From Primula veris (lineage: Eukaryota > Streptophyta > Magnoliopsida > Ericales > Primulaceae), in NCBI GenBank assembly GCA_963682055.1, contig OY821744.1, positions 4,690,835 through 4,754,834 of the forward strand: a stretch of 64,000 nt of DNA, given 5' to 3'. Positions 14,001 to 25,049 of the stretch are shown here, piece after piece; within the stretch, counting starts at the first letter, position 1, and each line of letters starts with the position of its first letter. Both the position numbers and the translations under genes were made by a program. Under the pieces are notes generated by a model. It had not been told where the DNA came from. It did no database searches and saw nothing but the letters and a program-made list of their open reading frames with translations.

Positions 14001-14126
14001 TTTTTCAAAAAATAAAAAAAAGATCACCTGTAATTGGATAAAGATGGCGAGAGGAGAGCAAAAAGCTCGGCTGAAAGAGACGACGAGGGAATCGAGAGAG
14101 TTCAACGACAACATTGTCGCGTCCAT
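8047..14126 (-). CDS. GCS: Ceramide glucosyltransferase (glucosylceramide synthase, GT21)
   Basis: The enzyme transfers glucose from UDP-glucose to ceramide to make glucosylceramide, at ER/Golgi membranes. Fourteen exons join in frame to 523 residues, close to plant GCS length: 14126-14028, 12696-12641, 12512-12338, 12147-12046, 11821-11750, 11614-11498, 11414-11337, 11228-11166, 11089-10993, 10271-10193, 9874-9663, 9320-9175, 8627-8505 and 8199-8047. All junctions are GT/AG. Motifs include SVVMPLKGFGEHN, the metal-binding LDDDV (Asp 185-187), TGYPLDLPSGSLGSYC, GYSDDMTLA (Asp 278-279) and RYWNYLRKQ, which stands where the family has its (Q/R)XXRW motif. A hydrophobic segment spans exons 1-2 and more lie near the C-terminus. 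The tail KKFDV matches the plant proteins. No lesion is visible. The start ATG gives the usual N-terminus. Confidence 0.97.
13381..13568. mobile_element. hAT-type MITE in GCS intron 1
   Basis: It matches the element at 21347-21482 (shared GAAATCTTAGCTAAA core and similar ends). The flanking 8-mers TTTTTCAT and CTATTCAT agree at six of eight positions, which fits a decayed hAT target duplication. It lies wholly within intron 1 of GCS and has no coding capacity. Confidence 0.5.
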
Positions 14127-14335
14127 TCTCTTTCTCTCTCTGTATCTATCTCTCTCCCCTCTCCTTCAATCTCTGCTTCTCTCAATTATCCACAACTTTT
14201 TTTTTTTGTCAGGAATAAAAAAAGAGAATATTAGAATATTTCTCTATTTGTCAAAAAAGAGTTTGGTCTTAATTTAGTCCTCTCGTTTTCCTCTCAAATC
14301 GCCATGGATTGACGGAGAGAGAGAGAGAGAATATG
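14127..14335 (-). promoter_or_regulatory. GCS 5' UTR and core promoter region
   Basis: Directly upstream of the GCS start the + strand shows CT-rich runs at about 14127-14180 and a GA microsatellite at about 14316-14329. Such runs are common in plant leaders. I cannot place a TATA box or the transcription start with confidence. Confidence 0.35.
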
Positions 14336-16195
14336 AAATGTGGGGTGACCGCGTAATTTTGTAAATTCGAAGGACAATATTTATTTTTATTTTAATATTT
14401 TTTTAAAAATAAAAATAAAGACAACATAAGTTACAGAACACTTGTGGTCGTGTAATATTTGGTTTGGTTTAATTTCACTTTTCATCCCATTCTATTGGTG
14501 ACGTTTCAGTTTGACCATATTTTGGAAAACTGAACCTTTTTTTTTATAATTGATTTGAGGTGTGATAACTGATAATAGGCAGACAAGAAAACACTCAAAA
14601 AGTTGTACACAAACAAGTATAGGTCGGGACCATTATTGTATCGGGAAGGTACTGAATTTGATGTGTTTTTTTTATGTAATTGTGCGGAAAGTTTAATAAA
14701 AATCTATAAGTTTTTCCTATGATGCACGGTGGTAATAAAATACACCACTATTCTAAAAAGCTTATAATGAAATTAAGCGAAGTATGGTGGGTAGGCGAAG
14801 TCTGAAAGGCTAGAAGATTAGTCGAGATTAAGTAGCGATTAAATAAGTGTTAAGTGACCATTTTCCACCAAAAACCATTGTGACTTTGAGAACATTGAAA
14901 ATTAGTTTTTCACTTAATTTGTGATGTTATGGTTAATTTATTTCAGCCTACTCTCAATTTCTCGTTTACGTAGCTTGTTATATAATACTATTCTCTTACC
15001 TTTAAATAAATTAGTACACTGTTGTCAAATTGGAAATTAGAAAAATAAAATAAAATTGGTAATTAGAAATTTGGTACGAGTTGCCTTTTCTCATTAGAAA
15101 AGATCCTTGGAATCTTTTTTATAAATATAATCACGATTTGAGATCAGAGTAATGAACTGTAGATTTGCTATTAATAATGAAGTAAAATCGATAAAAGCAA
15201 AAAAGAAGTTCCTAGCCGCGAGTAATTATGTATTAAAAAATGAAGATAAATGCCAAGAAGTATGATCAATTAATTACTCAAATGTGACGTTGAATTTAAT
15301 ACTTTCAATGTTGGATTTGATGTTAAGGATGAGACCTTTATTCTTTCGTGTACACTATTGTTCAAGATTAAATGTACTGTCTGGAACCTTCGATCAAATT
15401 CAACTGTCTAAATCAACCATTTTATTAAACTTCCATCTTAATCAGATGCCACTTGTTGATTCGAATGTTCCCTTTTTGATGTCTCTTTAAGTATTTCTCG
15501 ATCATTAAAATTGTCAAATTGTATAGTTTTTCTAATGCCTGCACGCAATCAAACACTATGAACCAATTATTAGTAAGTAGAAGTTTAGTTTGCTAATCCA
15601 TCTAAAGTTGGACATGGTTTTGATACTGAATATACTATTCCACTTTCTAGTATAGTCCTGGTATATATATATATATGTAGATCACGTCTCAAATTACGAA
15701 AACTGAAATACACAATTTAAATTTACATTTTCGGTCGTCATAAATCATTAAAGATGGTTCACACCAGAGTATAATTTATTTATTTTAGTTTTGAACTGTA
15801 ACTATGAGCTATGGTAATAATATATCTCTCACTCAGAATGAAATTGTTTAAAGTATTGAAAGCTTTAAACCCAGTGAATTCACAATAGTGATTGTAAAAT
15901 TTTATTCATAACTCTAGTATTAGTACCATATAAGTTGGCTCATGAACAAACATTGATTTGAATCATGTTCAAATAGTTATTTCGTTAATTTATCTACGCA
16001 GGTGGACCTTAGTTTAAACCAACTATAATTTATAATTATGTATTTCTACACTCATTCATGAAATTTGTGAGATTCGACTATAAGAATAAAGATATATAAC
16101 TGGTCCTAAACCTCCACAAGTGAATCTAAACGATACTATACTTTCCTACTTTAATTAGTACCTTTTCTTCTTCTTCTTTCTTTCTTTCTTGGCTA
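14336..16195. other. Intergenic AT-rich DNA
   Basis: I see no gene, RNA or clear repeat apart from a short TA run at about 15661-15675 and a CTT/CTTT-rich tract at 16163-16190, just before the Stowaway-like element. Confidence 0.4.
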
Positions 16196-16432
16196 CTCTC
16201 TCCGTTTCCATTTAATTGTCTATTACGAAAATACGTGCAATTTTGACCGACTTATAACTTATATCAAAATTGTCAAAATGAATTTTTTTTAAATCTAATC
16301 ATAAAATTTAACATTTGAACTATATGATCAACTTTTGAAAAAAATTATTCCGACAATTTTGATACAAGTTCTTGACCGGTCAAAATTATACGTAGTTTCG
16401 TAATGAACAATTAAATTGGAACGGAAGACTAG
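16196..16432. mobile_element. Stowaway-like (Tc1/mariner) MITE
   Basis: The element is flanked by TA at 16194-16195 and 16433-16434. Its ends form inverted repeats of roughly 75 bp: CTCTCCGTTTCCATTTAAT at the left pairs with the reverse complement of ATTAAATTGGAACGGAAG at the right. The CTCYCTCCGTTYC start, TA target and 237-bp length are typical of Stowaway MITEs. A decayed relative lies at 238-455. Confidence 0.8.
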
Positions 16433-16966
16433 TATGATTTTGTGTTCACTCTCCATTGCTTGTTCTTTTGTCTGTATTTTTTGTTTGTCGCCCTGTTGTA
16501 TCAAATGATGGTTTTGTCTGTATTATTGCCTAACCGTCTATAACTGAAAACTTGTACCATGTGTCATGTGGCACATCACGTTAGAAGATAGAGACGACGT
16601 CATCATGCATGTTTTATTTTGGGGAAAAGGAAAACAAATACACATAATTAATATTCGACACACTTTTTTATTGATTGTCTTCCTACCAAAAAGATTTGAC
16701 TGTACTTTAGTGGTTTATTTGGATTCCCGTCGGATCCGATTGATTCTATTCTGGTGATATTCTTGCATTGGCGTAAGGACCTTACTTCGATTGGTCATGT
16801 ACGGTTCATTACAGCATGCTACATCATGTGACATGTCTGAAAAACCCGTAATGATTATATTTTTGAAAGATCGGAGTCATTTAGTAGCGACGACGTGGTA
16901 TACAAAGTGGTCAAGGATATTCGTATGTTGTGAGTTTCATGTGTTTCCGATCATGACAGCTTATAG

Positions 16967-18657
16967 GAGATAGAGGAGTGGAGTTTGTGGATTCTCTTAG
17001 CATTTTGCCTCATAGAGTACGACCTTTGCGTTTGGTTGCTTGGATTCGAGCTCCTCTGGGTCACCTCAAGATCAATGTACACTATAAAAATATGGCAATT
17101 TAGAGACACCAAAATCGGTTGCGAATCTGTCACAAAAGTGTGTTAGTAACAATTTAGTTACGACTGAAAAGTTGTCCCTTAATCAAATGTCGCTAAATTA
17201 GTGACAGGTAGAAGAAGCGTCACTAATAACAGTGACGAAATGGTGACAGAAAAACCGTAACTAAATTAGCAACGAGTTGTCATTTTATACCCGTTGCAAC
17301 TACGTCACTAATTCGTTACCGAGCCGTTACGATTATTTTTTTAAAAAGTATAAAATTTCCGTCACGATTCCATGGATAATGCGTTGCCAATTAAACAAAG
17401 AGACAAGAATATTAATTTATTAAAATAATAATGATTTTTTAAATTATATTAATTTAATAAGAAATAATATTTAATAAAATTACTAGCAAGTAATATTACC
17501 ATTAATAAAAGTGTATCCAGCATACAAACTTTAAAAAACTAAAAGAATTATCAACTTATATATGCATTCTTTTAAATCCCAAAGTACTCTTATCATAGAT
17601 TCATAATACACCATAAATTTCTCACTTGCATAACTGTCAAGTCGAGTCAAGTTATCGCTATTTCTAAGGAAATCCACCATATTAACTATACTCTTCATTT
17701 TCTACCCGTTTCCTTTTACATAATTTTCTTTCTCTCTTTTATTTTGTCTACTGTAAATTGAAGTGTATTGTAGATTTTATTTAGTACTAAAAGAAACTGA
17801 CTTCTAGATTCTCAAATTCTAATTACTAACGTAACAACTCTTTTAATAAAACAATATTGTTCAACTTGATGCGAAACTAAATCACAAAATAATAAAATAA
17901 AGCAAAAAGTAGAAAAAAATTATATTTATCTCGACGGGTATGCAACGACTTACCAACGGCATTCCAAATTTTCTTTAGTCCCGTCATTGAGTTGTCGCAA
18001 AACCGTCACCAAAATCTAAAATGCTGACGGGTCAAAGATTCCGCTACTAGGGCCGTCGTCACGCCGTCAACATTCCGGTGGCAAAGAATCTGGTCACTTT
18101 TGTTATCACTATTTTGTCGCTACACCGCACTGAATCGCAACGTTTCCATGCCGTTGGTAAATATTGTCTCTGATTGAGTCATTTTTTGTAGTGGTAGATG
18201 GGTGTTTTAAAGGCAACTCTGACCCATCAACTGTTGGTGGGATCCTCCGTGACGAGTATGGTTGTGTAGTTAGAGCATTCGGAAGATTTCGTGGACCGAA
18301 ACCGATTATTTTCGTTGAACTACATCTATTTTGATTGGTTTGGAGATGACGATCAACATGGGTTTTGATAGCCTAGAGATTGAGTCTGACTCTGCGATAG
18401 TGGTATCTTGGTTGACTTCAACGACTTTAGAAGCATGTGAGCACAATTACACTCTAACTCGTATATGTCAGTTGTGCACGCATGCGGTCTTGGTTTGACA
18501 CGTTTTTAGAGAGGCGAACCAGGCGGCAGATTTCATGACAAACTGGTCGTGTTCGTATGAAACTGATCCGGTCTTTCATGATATTGGTACTCTTCCACAG
18601 AGGATCAAGTGGATACTTGCAATGGATTCGAGACAGATGCCTCCAATCAGACGATGA
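16967..18657 (+). pseudogene. RNase H-like (RVT_3) domain remnant, disrupted
   Basis: Both sides of the CACTA insertion encode parts of a plant RNase H-like domain, as found in non-LTR retrotransposons and related proteins. The left part (16967-17079) ends LGHLKINV. The right part (from 18197) starts DGCFKGNSDPS and runs on with GGILRDEYG. Later motifs are FVEL, ESDSAIVVSW and FREANQAADFMTNW, which supply the expected acidic residues. There are at least three lesions: the 1.1-kb CACTA element, a change of frame near 18317 and an in-frame TGA near 18499. The frame ends at 18655-18657. No reverse transcriptase domain is seen nearby, so the remnant may be a LINE tail or a stand-alone copy. Confidence 0.75.
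17080..18193. mobile_element. Non-autonomous CACTA (EnSpm-type) element
   Basis: The left end is CACTATAAAAATA and the right end, read inward, is CACTACAAAAAATGACTC. The trinucleotide GTA sits on both sides (17077-17079 and 18194-18196), the 3-bp target duplication expected for CACTA elements. The 1114-bp body is full of GTCAC/GTGAC and GTCGC-type motifs near both ends, as in CACTA subterminal repeats. No transposase is present, so it would need one in trans. It interrupts an RNase H-like reading frame. Confidence 0.9.
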
Positions 18658-20551
18658 CATTGAATTTTTATTTTTATTTGTTTTTTGCACTTATTATTTG
18701 TCACAGCTGCGTAGATTTCATTTTGTTTCTCTAGATATCATGTACTCAATTATTTCCCTGAGAGGTTTGGTTTATGTCCGACTCCTATGTATGTATTGAT
18801 ATTTTATGCTTATATAAAGGTATGGGTCTCTCTAACCTCCTCCATTAGACTGTTTTGGTTGGGAAAAAAAACACATAATTAATTGTCATATATGTAGAAG
18901 TTAAAACAGAAGTGCTACATATACACAACTACTGCTTTTCGATAATTTCTACTTCAAAGCTGAATGTATTTCTTATGAAATAACCTATTATAAAATCATT
19001 TTTTTTACTTTTTTGGCGTTTATATGTAATAATAAAAGATTTACACTATAAAATAATGTTAATTTAGTGAGAGTGTACCGTAAATTGAATAAAATGTCAC
19101 AAAATCGTCACAGAAGTCGTAGTTAAACAACCCGTCACAAAAAAACTGTCATTATTGCCGTGACTATTTAGACATTCGTTTGTAGTGTTTGGGAGATATC
19201 TAAGATCCCTCACAAAATTACTCATTTAATATACTAAAGATCGGTCATGATAGTGTTTCTGTATCTGGCACCCGTAATTCTTGAGGCTTTTCATTTGTAT
19301 ACATGTGATGGTTGATGATGTGCATGACTATTTGATACTTTGCACTTGTTATGAAAAATCGTTAATCCAAACTTCCGAGTGTTGTTATGCACACATGTCA
19401 CTAGAACCTACAACCTACGACCTAACAAGTTAGAAGTTTTGTAGGGAAGTCGAATAAGATGAAGGACGCAAAAGGGATGTGTGGGACGGTGAAGAAGATG
19501 GTTTCTGCTACTTTTATGAATTTATCGTGGAGAACTGTAAAACTAGAAAAAGAGCTTGGTTTGTTAATTTGTCAGACCTTTGACCCCATGGGAAAACAAT
19601 AATCAGTTGTTAAAGCTTGATTATCTTGATTTTTTAGATGGAAAGTGGTGCTTGTTCTCCAATTCATCATATGGCTAAATGGAGCAAAACCAATTTGCAA
19701 TGGTAATTTATTGGATTGAATGTTGAGAGCTCTCGAGCTTGAGGCGAAGCTTCGATGTTCCTCAACTGAGATGTTAAGTTTTGGTTTGATATTTTTTTAG
19801 CTTTTATTATATGAATTATTTCGTTTTATTCCTTGTAGTTTTTTGTGCAGTTGTCATTCCTCTAATCTTTAAGCAATCTGAATGTGAGTTTATCATTAAA
19901 ACAAATATGATGTGTTTGCCAACAATTAACTCGATTCCATTTGACTGTGTTATACCCATGATCAGGCCATTACGATCAACGTTCTTGATGCTAGCTTAAT
20001 TTCAGTTTTGATCACATCCGTTTCATATTTGTTGTATGAATTACTCACGAACAAACCATTTCATTTTATTTTAGTGAACCAACTGATCATTAATTCGATG
20101 GTGCTATTCAAACTCTTACTACTAGAATGAGTTTTTCCTCTTTTTCTTCTTCTTTTTAAATATGTAACCATCCAGTTTGATGCCATCTTTGTAGCACGAT
20201 TAGTTTAAACAAAAAAAAAAATTTGGAGTGTTCACACGTCCACACGGTCAGACACAGTTGGGACTTGGGATACAAGAAACCAAAAAACACGAAGAAAAAA
20301 AAAGACAAATAATTTTGGAAATTTGGAATATTGAAATTCAACAAAAATCAGTAAAAAATTATAAAGAATAATAATATTGTGTATAATAACTATATAAATT
20401 GGTTTTTGCTACAAATATAAAATATTAAATGGTTGCATTCTTACCATATTGTGACACATATTTACAAAGTTATCCTATAATCATGTTCAACTCTTATCCT
20501 AGTATTGCATACGACAATGATATCCGCGTTCGTATACATAGTATGTCAGGT
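18658..20551. other. Intergenic DNA with a miniature CACTA-type element
   Basis: No gene is evident. A miniature CACTA-type element lies at 19044-19187. The rest is AT-rich DNA with short random open frames. Confidence 0.4.
19044..19187. mobile_element. Miniature CACTA-type element
   Basis: The segment starts CACTATAAAATAATG and ends TTTGTAGTG. Its 144-bp body carries the same GTCAC motifs as the larger CACTA element upstream. The flanking trinucleotides are TTA and TTT, so the target duplication is imperfect. Confidence 0.6.
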
Positions 20552-20743
20552 CACTACAAGAAAATATTGAGATAGAAACAGATACCGTTTTTAAAAGTTG
20601 TTACAAATAAAGTGTCGTTAAATTTTAACAATATAATATTAACTAATTATACTGCTAAACTATCGGTAATTCTAAAATAAAATATGTGACGGTCAATTTA
20701 ACAACATTGTTGGGAATTTGTTTGTCGCTGACTCGTTATAGTG
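20552..20743. mobile_element. CACTA-type terminal fragment in the TIM17 promoter
   Basis: The left end is CACTACAAGAAAATA, a classic plant CACTA terminus. A candidate opposite end is CGTTATAGTG at 20743, with GTGACGG and TTGTCGC motifs between. The flanks (GGT and ACA) do not match, so the right boundary is uncertain. The segment ends about 180 bases upstream of the TIM17 start codon. Confidence 0.45.
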
Positions 20744-20924
20744 ACATTTTTATTTTGTAACATTTGAAACCTTGAATAAATCAATTTATTTAGGACTTTA
20801 TCCTAAATTCTTCTAATTATTGCCGAAGTTACATAACCCCTTGCTCAAGAAGCCTTCTTCCCAAAACCCTCCATAAACCCTTACCCAAGACTCCCTCTCT
20901 CTAACTATCTCTCTCTCTAACATA

Positions 20925-22075
20925 ATGGGAACCCCGGAAACCTCACGAGAGCCCTGCCCAGACCGCATCCTAGACGACATGGGTGGCGCCTTCGGAATGG
21001 GTATACTAGGAGGTGGCGCTTTCCACTTCCTGAAAGGCGCAAAGAACTCACCCTTCGGCGAACGCATGCGCGGAGGAGCCACAGCGATGCGTATGAATGC
21101 GCCACGTACTGGCGGAAGTTTTGCAGTCTGGGGAGGTCTCTTTTCGACGTTCGACTGCTCTTTAGTTTACTTGAGGCAGAAGGAAGACCCTTGGAACTCT
21201 ATCTTGGCTGGAGCAGCTACCGGGGGGCTTTTGTCGGTTCGGAATGGGGCTATGGCTGCTTCTAGGTCGGTTCAGAATATTTATTTCACTAAGGTCTATA
21301 CTATCAAGTTAAAAAAATAAAAATTACTATTAGATTCACTAAAAATCAGTGTTTTAAAAAAGCGAAATCTTAGCTAAAGCGTTTTTGCAAGAAATATGCT
21401 AAAAGAGTAAAAAGAGGAAAAGCAAGCTCTTTAAGCTTTGAATCGAGCTTTTTCACTACAAAGCGTGCTTTTTCAAACAGTGCTAATACAGCTTCTCATA
21501 AAAATACTATCGAATTCAGTAAAAATACTACTATATTATTTCCCAATACTGATATATTATTTTCCGATACTACTACATTATTATTAAGTATTTTTGATAG
21601 TATTTTTCTTGAATTTGCTATAGATATTTACAATACTGATATATTATTTTTCAATACTAATACTACTATGGTTGCTTCTAGGTCGGCTCTTTTCGGGGGC
21701 GTCTTGTTGGCGCTTATTGAAGGGGTGCAGGTTTCGGTTAATAAGATGATGGCAAGTCATCAAGAGAAGATGATGGTTTCGATGGTGGAGGGGGAGATGA
21801 AGACAGAGGGTTTTGCCATACCAGTGTGGCTCAGGAAGTGGTTTGAGAAGACGGAAGAGGGGAAGGGGGTGAAAGATGAGGTCTTGGAGAGCTTCGATTC
21901 GCCTATGCCGCCTACGTTTGAGTTTAAGGGGGAGAAGGAGGAAGGTTTTGCCAAGTCATCATGGGTCGGGAAGTTGTTTAGAGGTGGGGAGAAGAAGGAA
22001 GAGGGGAAGGGGGTGAAAGATAAGGTCTTGGAGAGTTTCGATTTGCCTATACCGCCTACATTTGAGTTTAAGTGA
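20925..22075 (+). CDS. TIM17: Mitochondrial import inner membrane translocase TIM17
   Basis: TIM17 is a core subunit of the TIM23 complex, which moves presequence proteins across the mitochondrial inner membrane. Exons 20925-21265 and 21682-22075 join in frame to 244 residues, near the length of plant TIM17-2. The start [18 protein letters not shown] and the segments [20 protein letters not shown] and [13 protein letters not shown] are near-identical to plant TIM17. Exon 1 carries the first three membrane segments and exon 2 starts inside the fourth ([14 protein letters not shown]). Without splicing the frame ends soon after 21265, losing the last segment. Both junction sites are copies of one short sequence, so the intron looks newly made. 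The C-terminal VLESFD..PPTFEFK module, single in Arabidopsis TIM17 as I recall it, occurs twice (21809-21928 and 21944-22072). Confidence 0.93.
21266..21681 (+). repeat. 416-bp insertion in TIM17 acting as an intron
   Basis: The donor context is CTTCTAG|GTCGGT and the acceptor context is TTGCTTCTAG|GTCGGC. Both lie in near-identical copies of ATGGYTGCTTCTAGGTCGG (from 21252 and 21668). The insert is AT-rich and ends in a run of AATACTRATATATTATT-like repeats. Related TACTAT-rich DNA also flanks the large element near 50.3-50.45 kb. A small hAT-type MITE is nested inside at 21347-21482. Confidence 0.8.
21347..21482. mobile_element. hAT-type MITE inside the TIM17 intron
   Basis: The left end CAGTGTTTTAAAAAAGC and the reverse complement of the right end, CACTGTTTGAAAAAGC, form inverted repeats of the plant hAT type. 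The flanking 8-mers (CTAAAAAT and CTAATACA) match only in part. It is related to the element at 13381-13568 in GCS. Confidence 0.6.
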
Positions 22076-22488
22076 GATTAGTTGAATTTACTTGCTTCTA
22101 TTGTGGAAATATTTTCATGGGTTTCGATCAATTTACTAGTACGACGTGTTTTGATTCTTTATTTTTGTTATAGTTTATTGGTCTTGACTCTTGGTGATGA
22201 TGTATTGGGTGCAGATTTTGTGTAATATAATCTGGATTGTACTGACATTTAATGTGTTTTATGTGGCATTGTGAGTTATGGTTATTGAGAATTTACCTCT
22301 GAGAATAAGCAATAAGTTCAATTACATATATTTATAATCCACGAAAAGTTGCTGATATAGAATTTATCTTGTCCTAGCTGAGATGGGTTGTCTTTCAATC
22401 AACTTTATTTTGATAGGTTGGATTTGGATTCAGTGTAGTGTTTGATGCAGTTTGGGTGTAGGTTAGAAGAAATAGGTGAATCCTAGTG

Positions 22489-23330
22489 AGGTAAAATATG
22501 AGGTCTTGGAGAGTTTTGATTAGCCTATGCCGCCTAATTTTGAGTTTAATTGAATCTTTTTCTAGGTAAAATTAATGTTTTTATGTTTATTGATAATTAT
22601 GGAATTTAATTTTTTTGCCTTTTTAACTGGTTGAGCTGAGATGGGGGTGTGTTTCAATTCGGTTAATATTGATCAGTCTAGATGTAGTTCATGTGTAATA
22701 TAATGCACAATTTATAATATCTTGTTTTCATATAATTGTGTTTGAGAAGGCAACATGTGATGTGGTTAATCGGCTTGCTTGTTTTTAATTATATGACTGA
22801 GGTATAATCTTTTGTGTTTCCAACACTTGGGATGGCTGTTGTTTTCTTTTGATTTTGAAGAGTTCCGATTCGCCGATCCACCGACATCTGAGTTTAAATG
22901 AGAATCATTTAGATTAGAAATTTCGTATTTTCCCGGTAATTCATGGAGGTATTGGTTGAATTTACTAGATTTTCTGGTTGAACTATGATGTGCGGTGTTG
23001 GATTTTGGTGATATGGACAGGAAGTGGTCAAGTAATACTTAATTTATTTGATGTAGTTCTGGTGCACTATAGTACAGATTTTAGAATACCATATCCGATA
23101 TAACTGTGTTCGATTAGGCAATATGCGATTCTGCGAATAGGTTAGTCTTGATATGGGTATGGCACCAATATTCGAGTTTAACGAATATTTAGTTACATTA
23201 CAGGGCTAATTGTAGAAATTTAGTTACGTTAACCAGACAGTTGGATGCATTATGGATTGTTATTTTTAAAAACATATGGGTTTGGTGGTAAAGTATTGGA
23301 TGCAGTTTTTGTTTAATATAATTCAGATTT
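22489..23330 (+). repeat. Decayed tandem copies of the TIM17 3' end
   Basis: Remnants of the TIM17 C-terminal coding module recur downstream of the stop. One at 22489-22553 still reads EVLESFD, a stop, then PMPPNFEFN. A weaker one at about 22855-22900 ends PPTSEFK, and another at about 23152-23183 ends PIFEFN. Each is followed 110-150 bases later by a version of the TIM17 3' UTR motif (GATGCAGTTTTTGTTTAATA-like), at about 22205, 22680, 23050 and 23293. This order means coding end plus UTR was duplicated together several times. Confidence 0.75.
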
Positions 23331-24566
23331 TTTTAATAATTTTTTTATAAGTTCTTTTATAGGGTAAAAGAGGTAAAGGAATGTCAACAATAAGTGTGTT
23401 GGATGTGGAAATATAAGATCCAGGTACTGGTAATTTACGATTGATCTGTAATTGGTGAAAAAACAGTTTTACTTGTTCATGGAATTTTATGGGTGAGCCT
23501 GAAAATTCGTCTCCTTGGAGCATAGATGGGCTGTGTTTGGGTAAAAGTTAATTTCAAAATATGGTAATTAATAACTTATGCTAAGGGCTTGGTTTCTAAT
23601 TTCTTGAGAAGTTTTAAGTTGTATTATATAATTGGTAGCTGCAGCCTGCAAGTATATATAGACGGAACAAGTAAAAGTCGATATGGAGTTTTAGTGTTTC
23701 CTCTATGTAAATGCAGTTTTGAAAGCCTTGATTAAAGAATTAAGTCAGACTTTACTTTGCGTCGAAAATTTCATTTAATTTCTGTCTTTATCACCCTTAT
23801 CGTACTCCACTTCCAAACTGGAATAAGATTTTTGCACTGGTGGTGCTGGTTGACCTGCGAGTGAATAGAAAATTGGGATTTGAGTGATTTTATTTTATCG
23901 GATGCAATTCATATAATTTTAACCCTGCTCTAAAAGTTATTATTGCAGTATCTGCAGTTGCTACTCACCTGATTAATGGAATACTGTGGGTGGCTATTTC
24001 AAAGCGTCTAGTTGAAGCTCGTATGAGATCGTGTCTAAACTTAAGTTGCCAACGCACAATAATGCTTTAACATACCAAACCAACCAATGTTAAGAAAAAG
24101 AGGCAAATGTCACGTATCGCCCACTGTCAATTTATCCTTACTCGTGTATCTGATTACTGCCTGGGAATTTTGCTTGCTCCAGCACAGTAAAATTTTGCCA
24201 CTTTCTTTCCCTTTTCTTTTGGTTTTCACAATCTGTTATTTTCTTCTCCTCTTACCATTCATTTCTGCTTGTTACAAATTGATAAGGTTCGAACCGACTC
24301 CATGCGTTCAATATTTTCTTATCAAATAAATGGAAAATGAAAATTGGCTTTGGTTTTTGCATTAGATTGCAATAGGTTCAAAATTTGCTAGGTGGTAAAA
24401 TATTCTCTATCTTATTATTGACTCAAAAATAAAATAAAATTGGAGGAGAGTTCTGGAACAGGATGTTCCTGCTGATTCTTGTAAATTGTATTGACGTGTT
24501 GCATTCAACTCATTGAAATGATGAAGGTAATGTTTTAAAACTTGTGGGCATGGTTCAAATAAATAT
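23331..24566. other. Intergenic DNA
   Basis: I see no gene or recognisable element in this AT-rich stretch downstream of the TIM17 repeats. Confidence 0.35.
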
Positions 24567-24927
24567 GGAAAAAAATACATTTTGTATACTCTACTAAGGT
24601 TAATGATTTAGGTAACAGATTATCAATTTTAACAATTGATTTATCAAATTACGAAATTTCGTTCAATTAAGGTACTAATGGCATAAATCGACCAAATTGC
24701 AATCACTATATCTCACATTTGGATATCTATTTTTAACTGATATTGATATAATTGCACTCACCATATGATAAACAAAAGAATGTAAGTGCAAAATCATCAT
24801 TTTGTTTAACGGTATGTTATCAATTGTGACAAATTTCGTAGTTTGGTAGCTCAATTGTAAAAATTGGTACTTCAATAGCTAAATCGTTAAACACTGTTAG
24901 TATAGAAAATTAAACGTATTTTTTCCC
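24567..24927. mobile_element. Mutator-like MITE
   Basis: The ends form imperfect inverted repeats: GGAAAAAAATACATTTTGTA at the left, GGGAAAAAATACGTTTAATT read inward from the right. The 9-mers outside are AATAAATAT (24558-24566) and AATAAATAA (24928-24936), eight of nine identical, as expected for Mutator-type target duplication. It is 361 bp with no coding capacity. A partial relative lies at 28041. Confidence 0.65.
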
Positions 24928-25049
24928 AATAAATAAGAATGAAAGCTCAAACTATTAGTATCTGCAAATGCAATCCCTTGGCCCTGACTCCATCAATAAG
25001 TATATTTATATTTATAAAATATTTAGATTTAATTTTATGTCTTGATTTT

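Noticed and set aside
20549..20746. A complete CACTA element with target duplication at 20552-20743
   Set aside because: The flanking trinucleotides GGT and ACA do not match and the right end is unusual, so only a terminal fragment is claimed.
21668..22075. A separate small gene downstream of a short TIM17
   Set aside because: The two parts are consecutive pieces of one TIM17 protein, and a GT/AG intron joins them exactly in frame.
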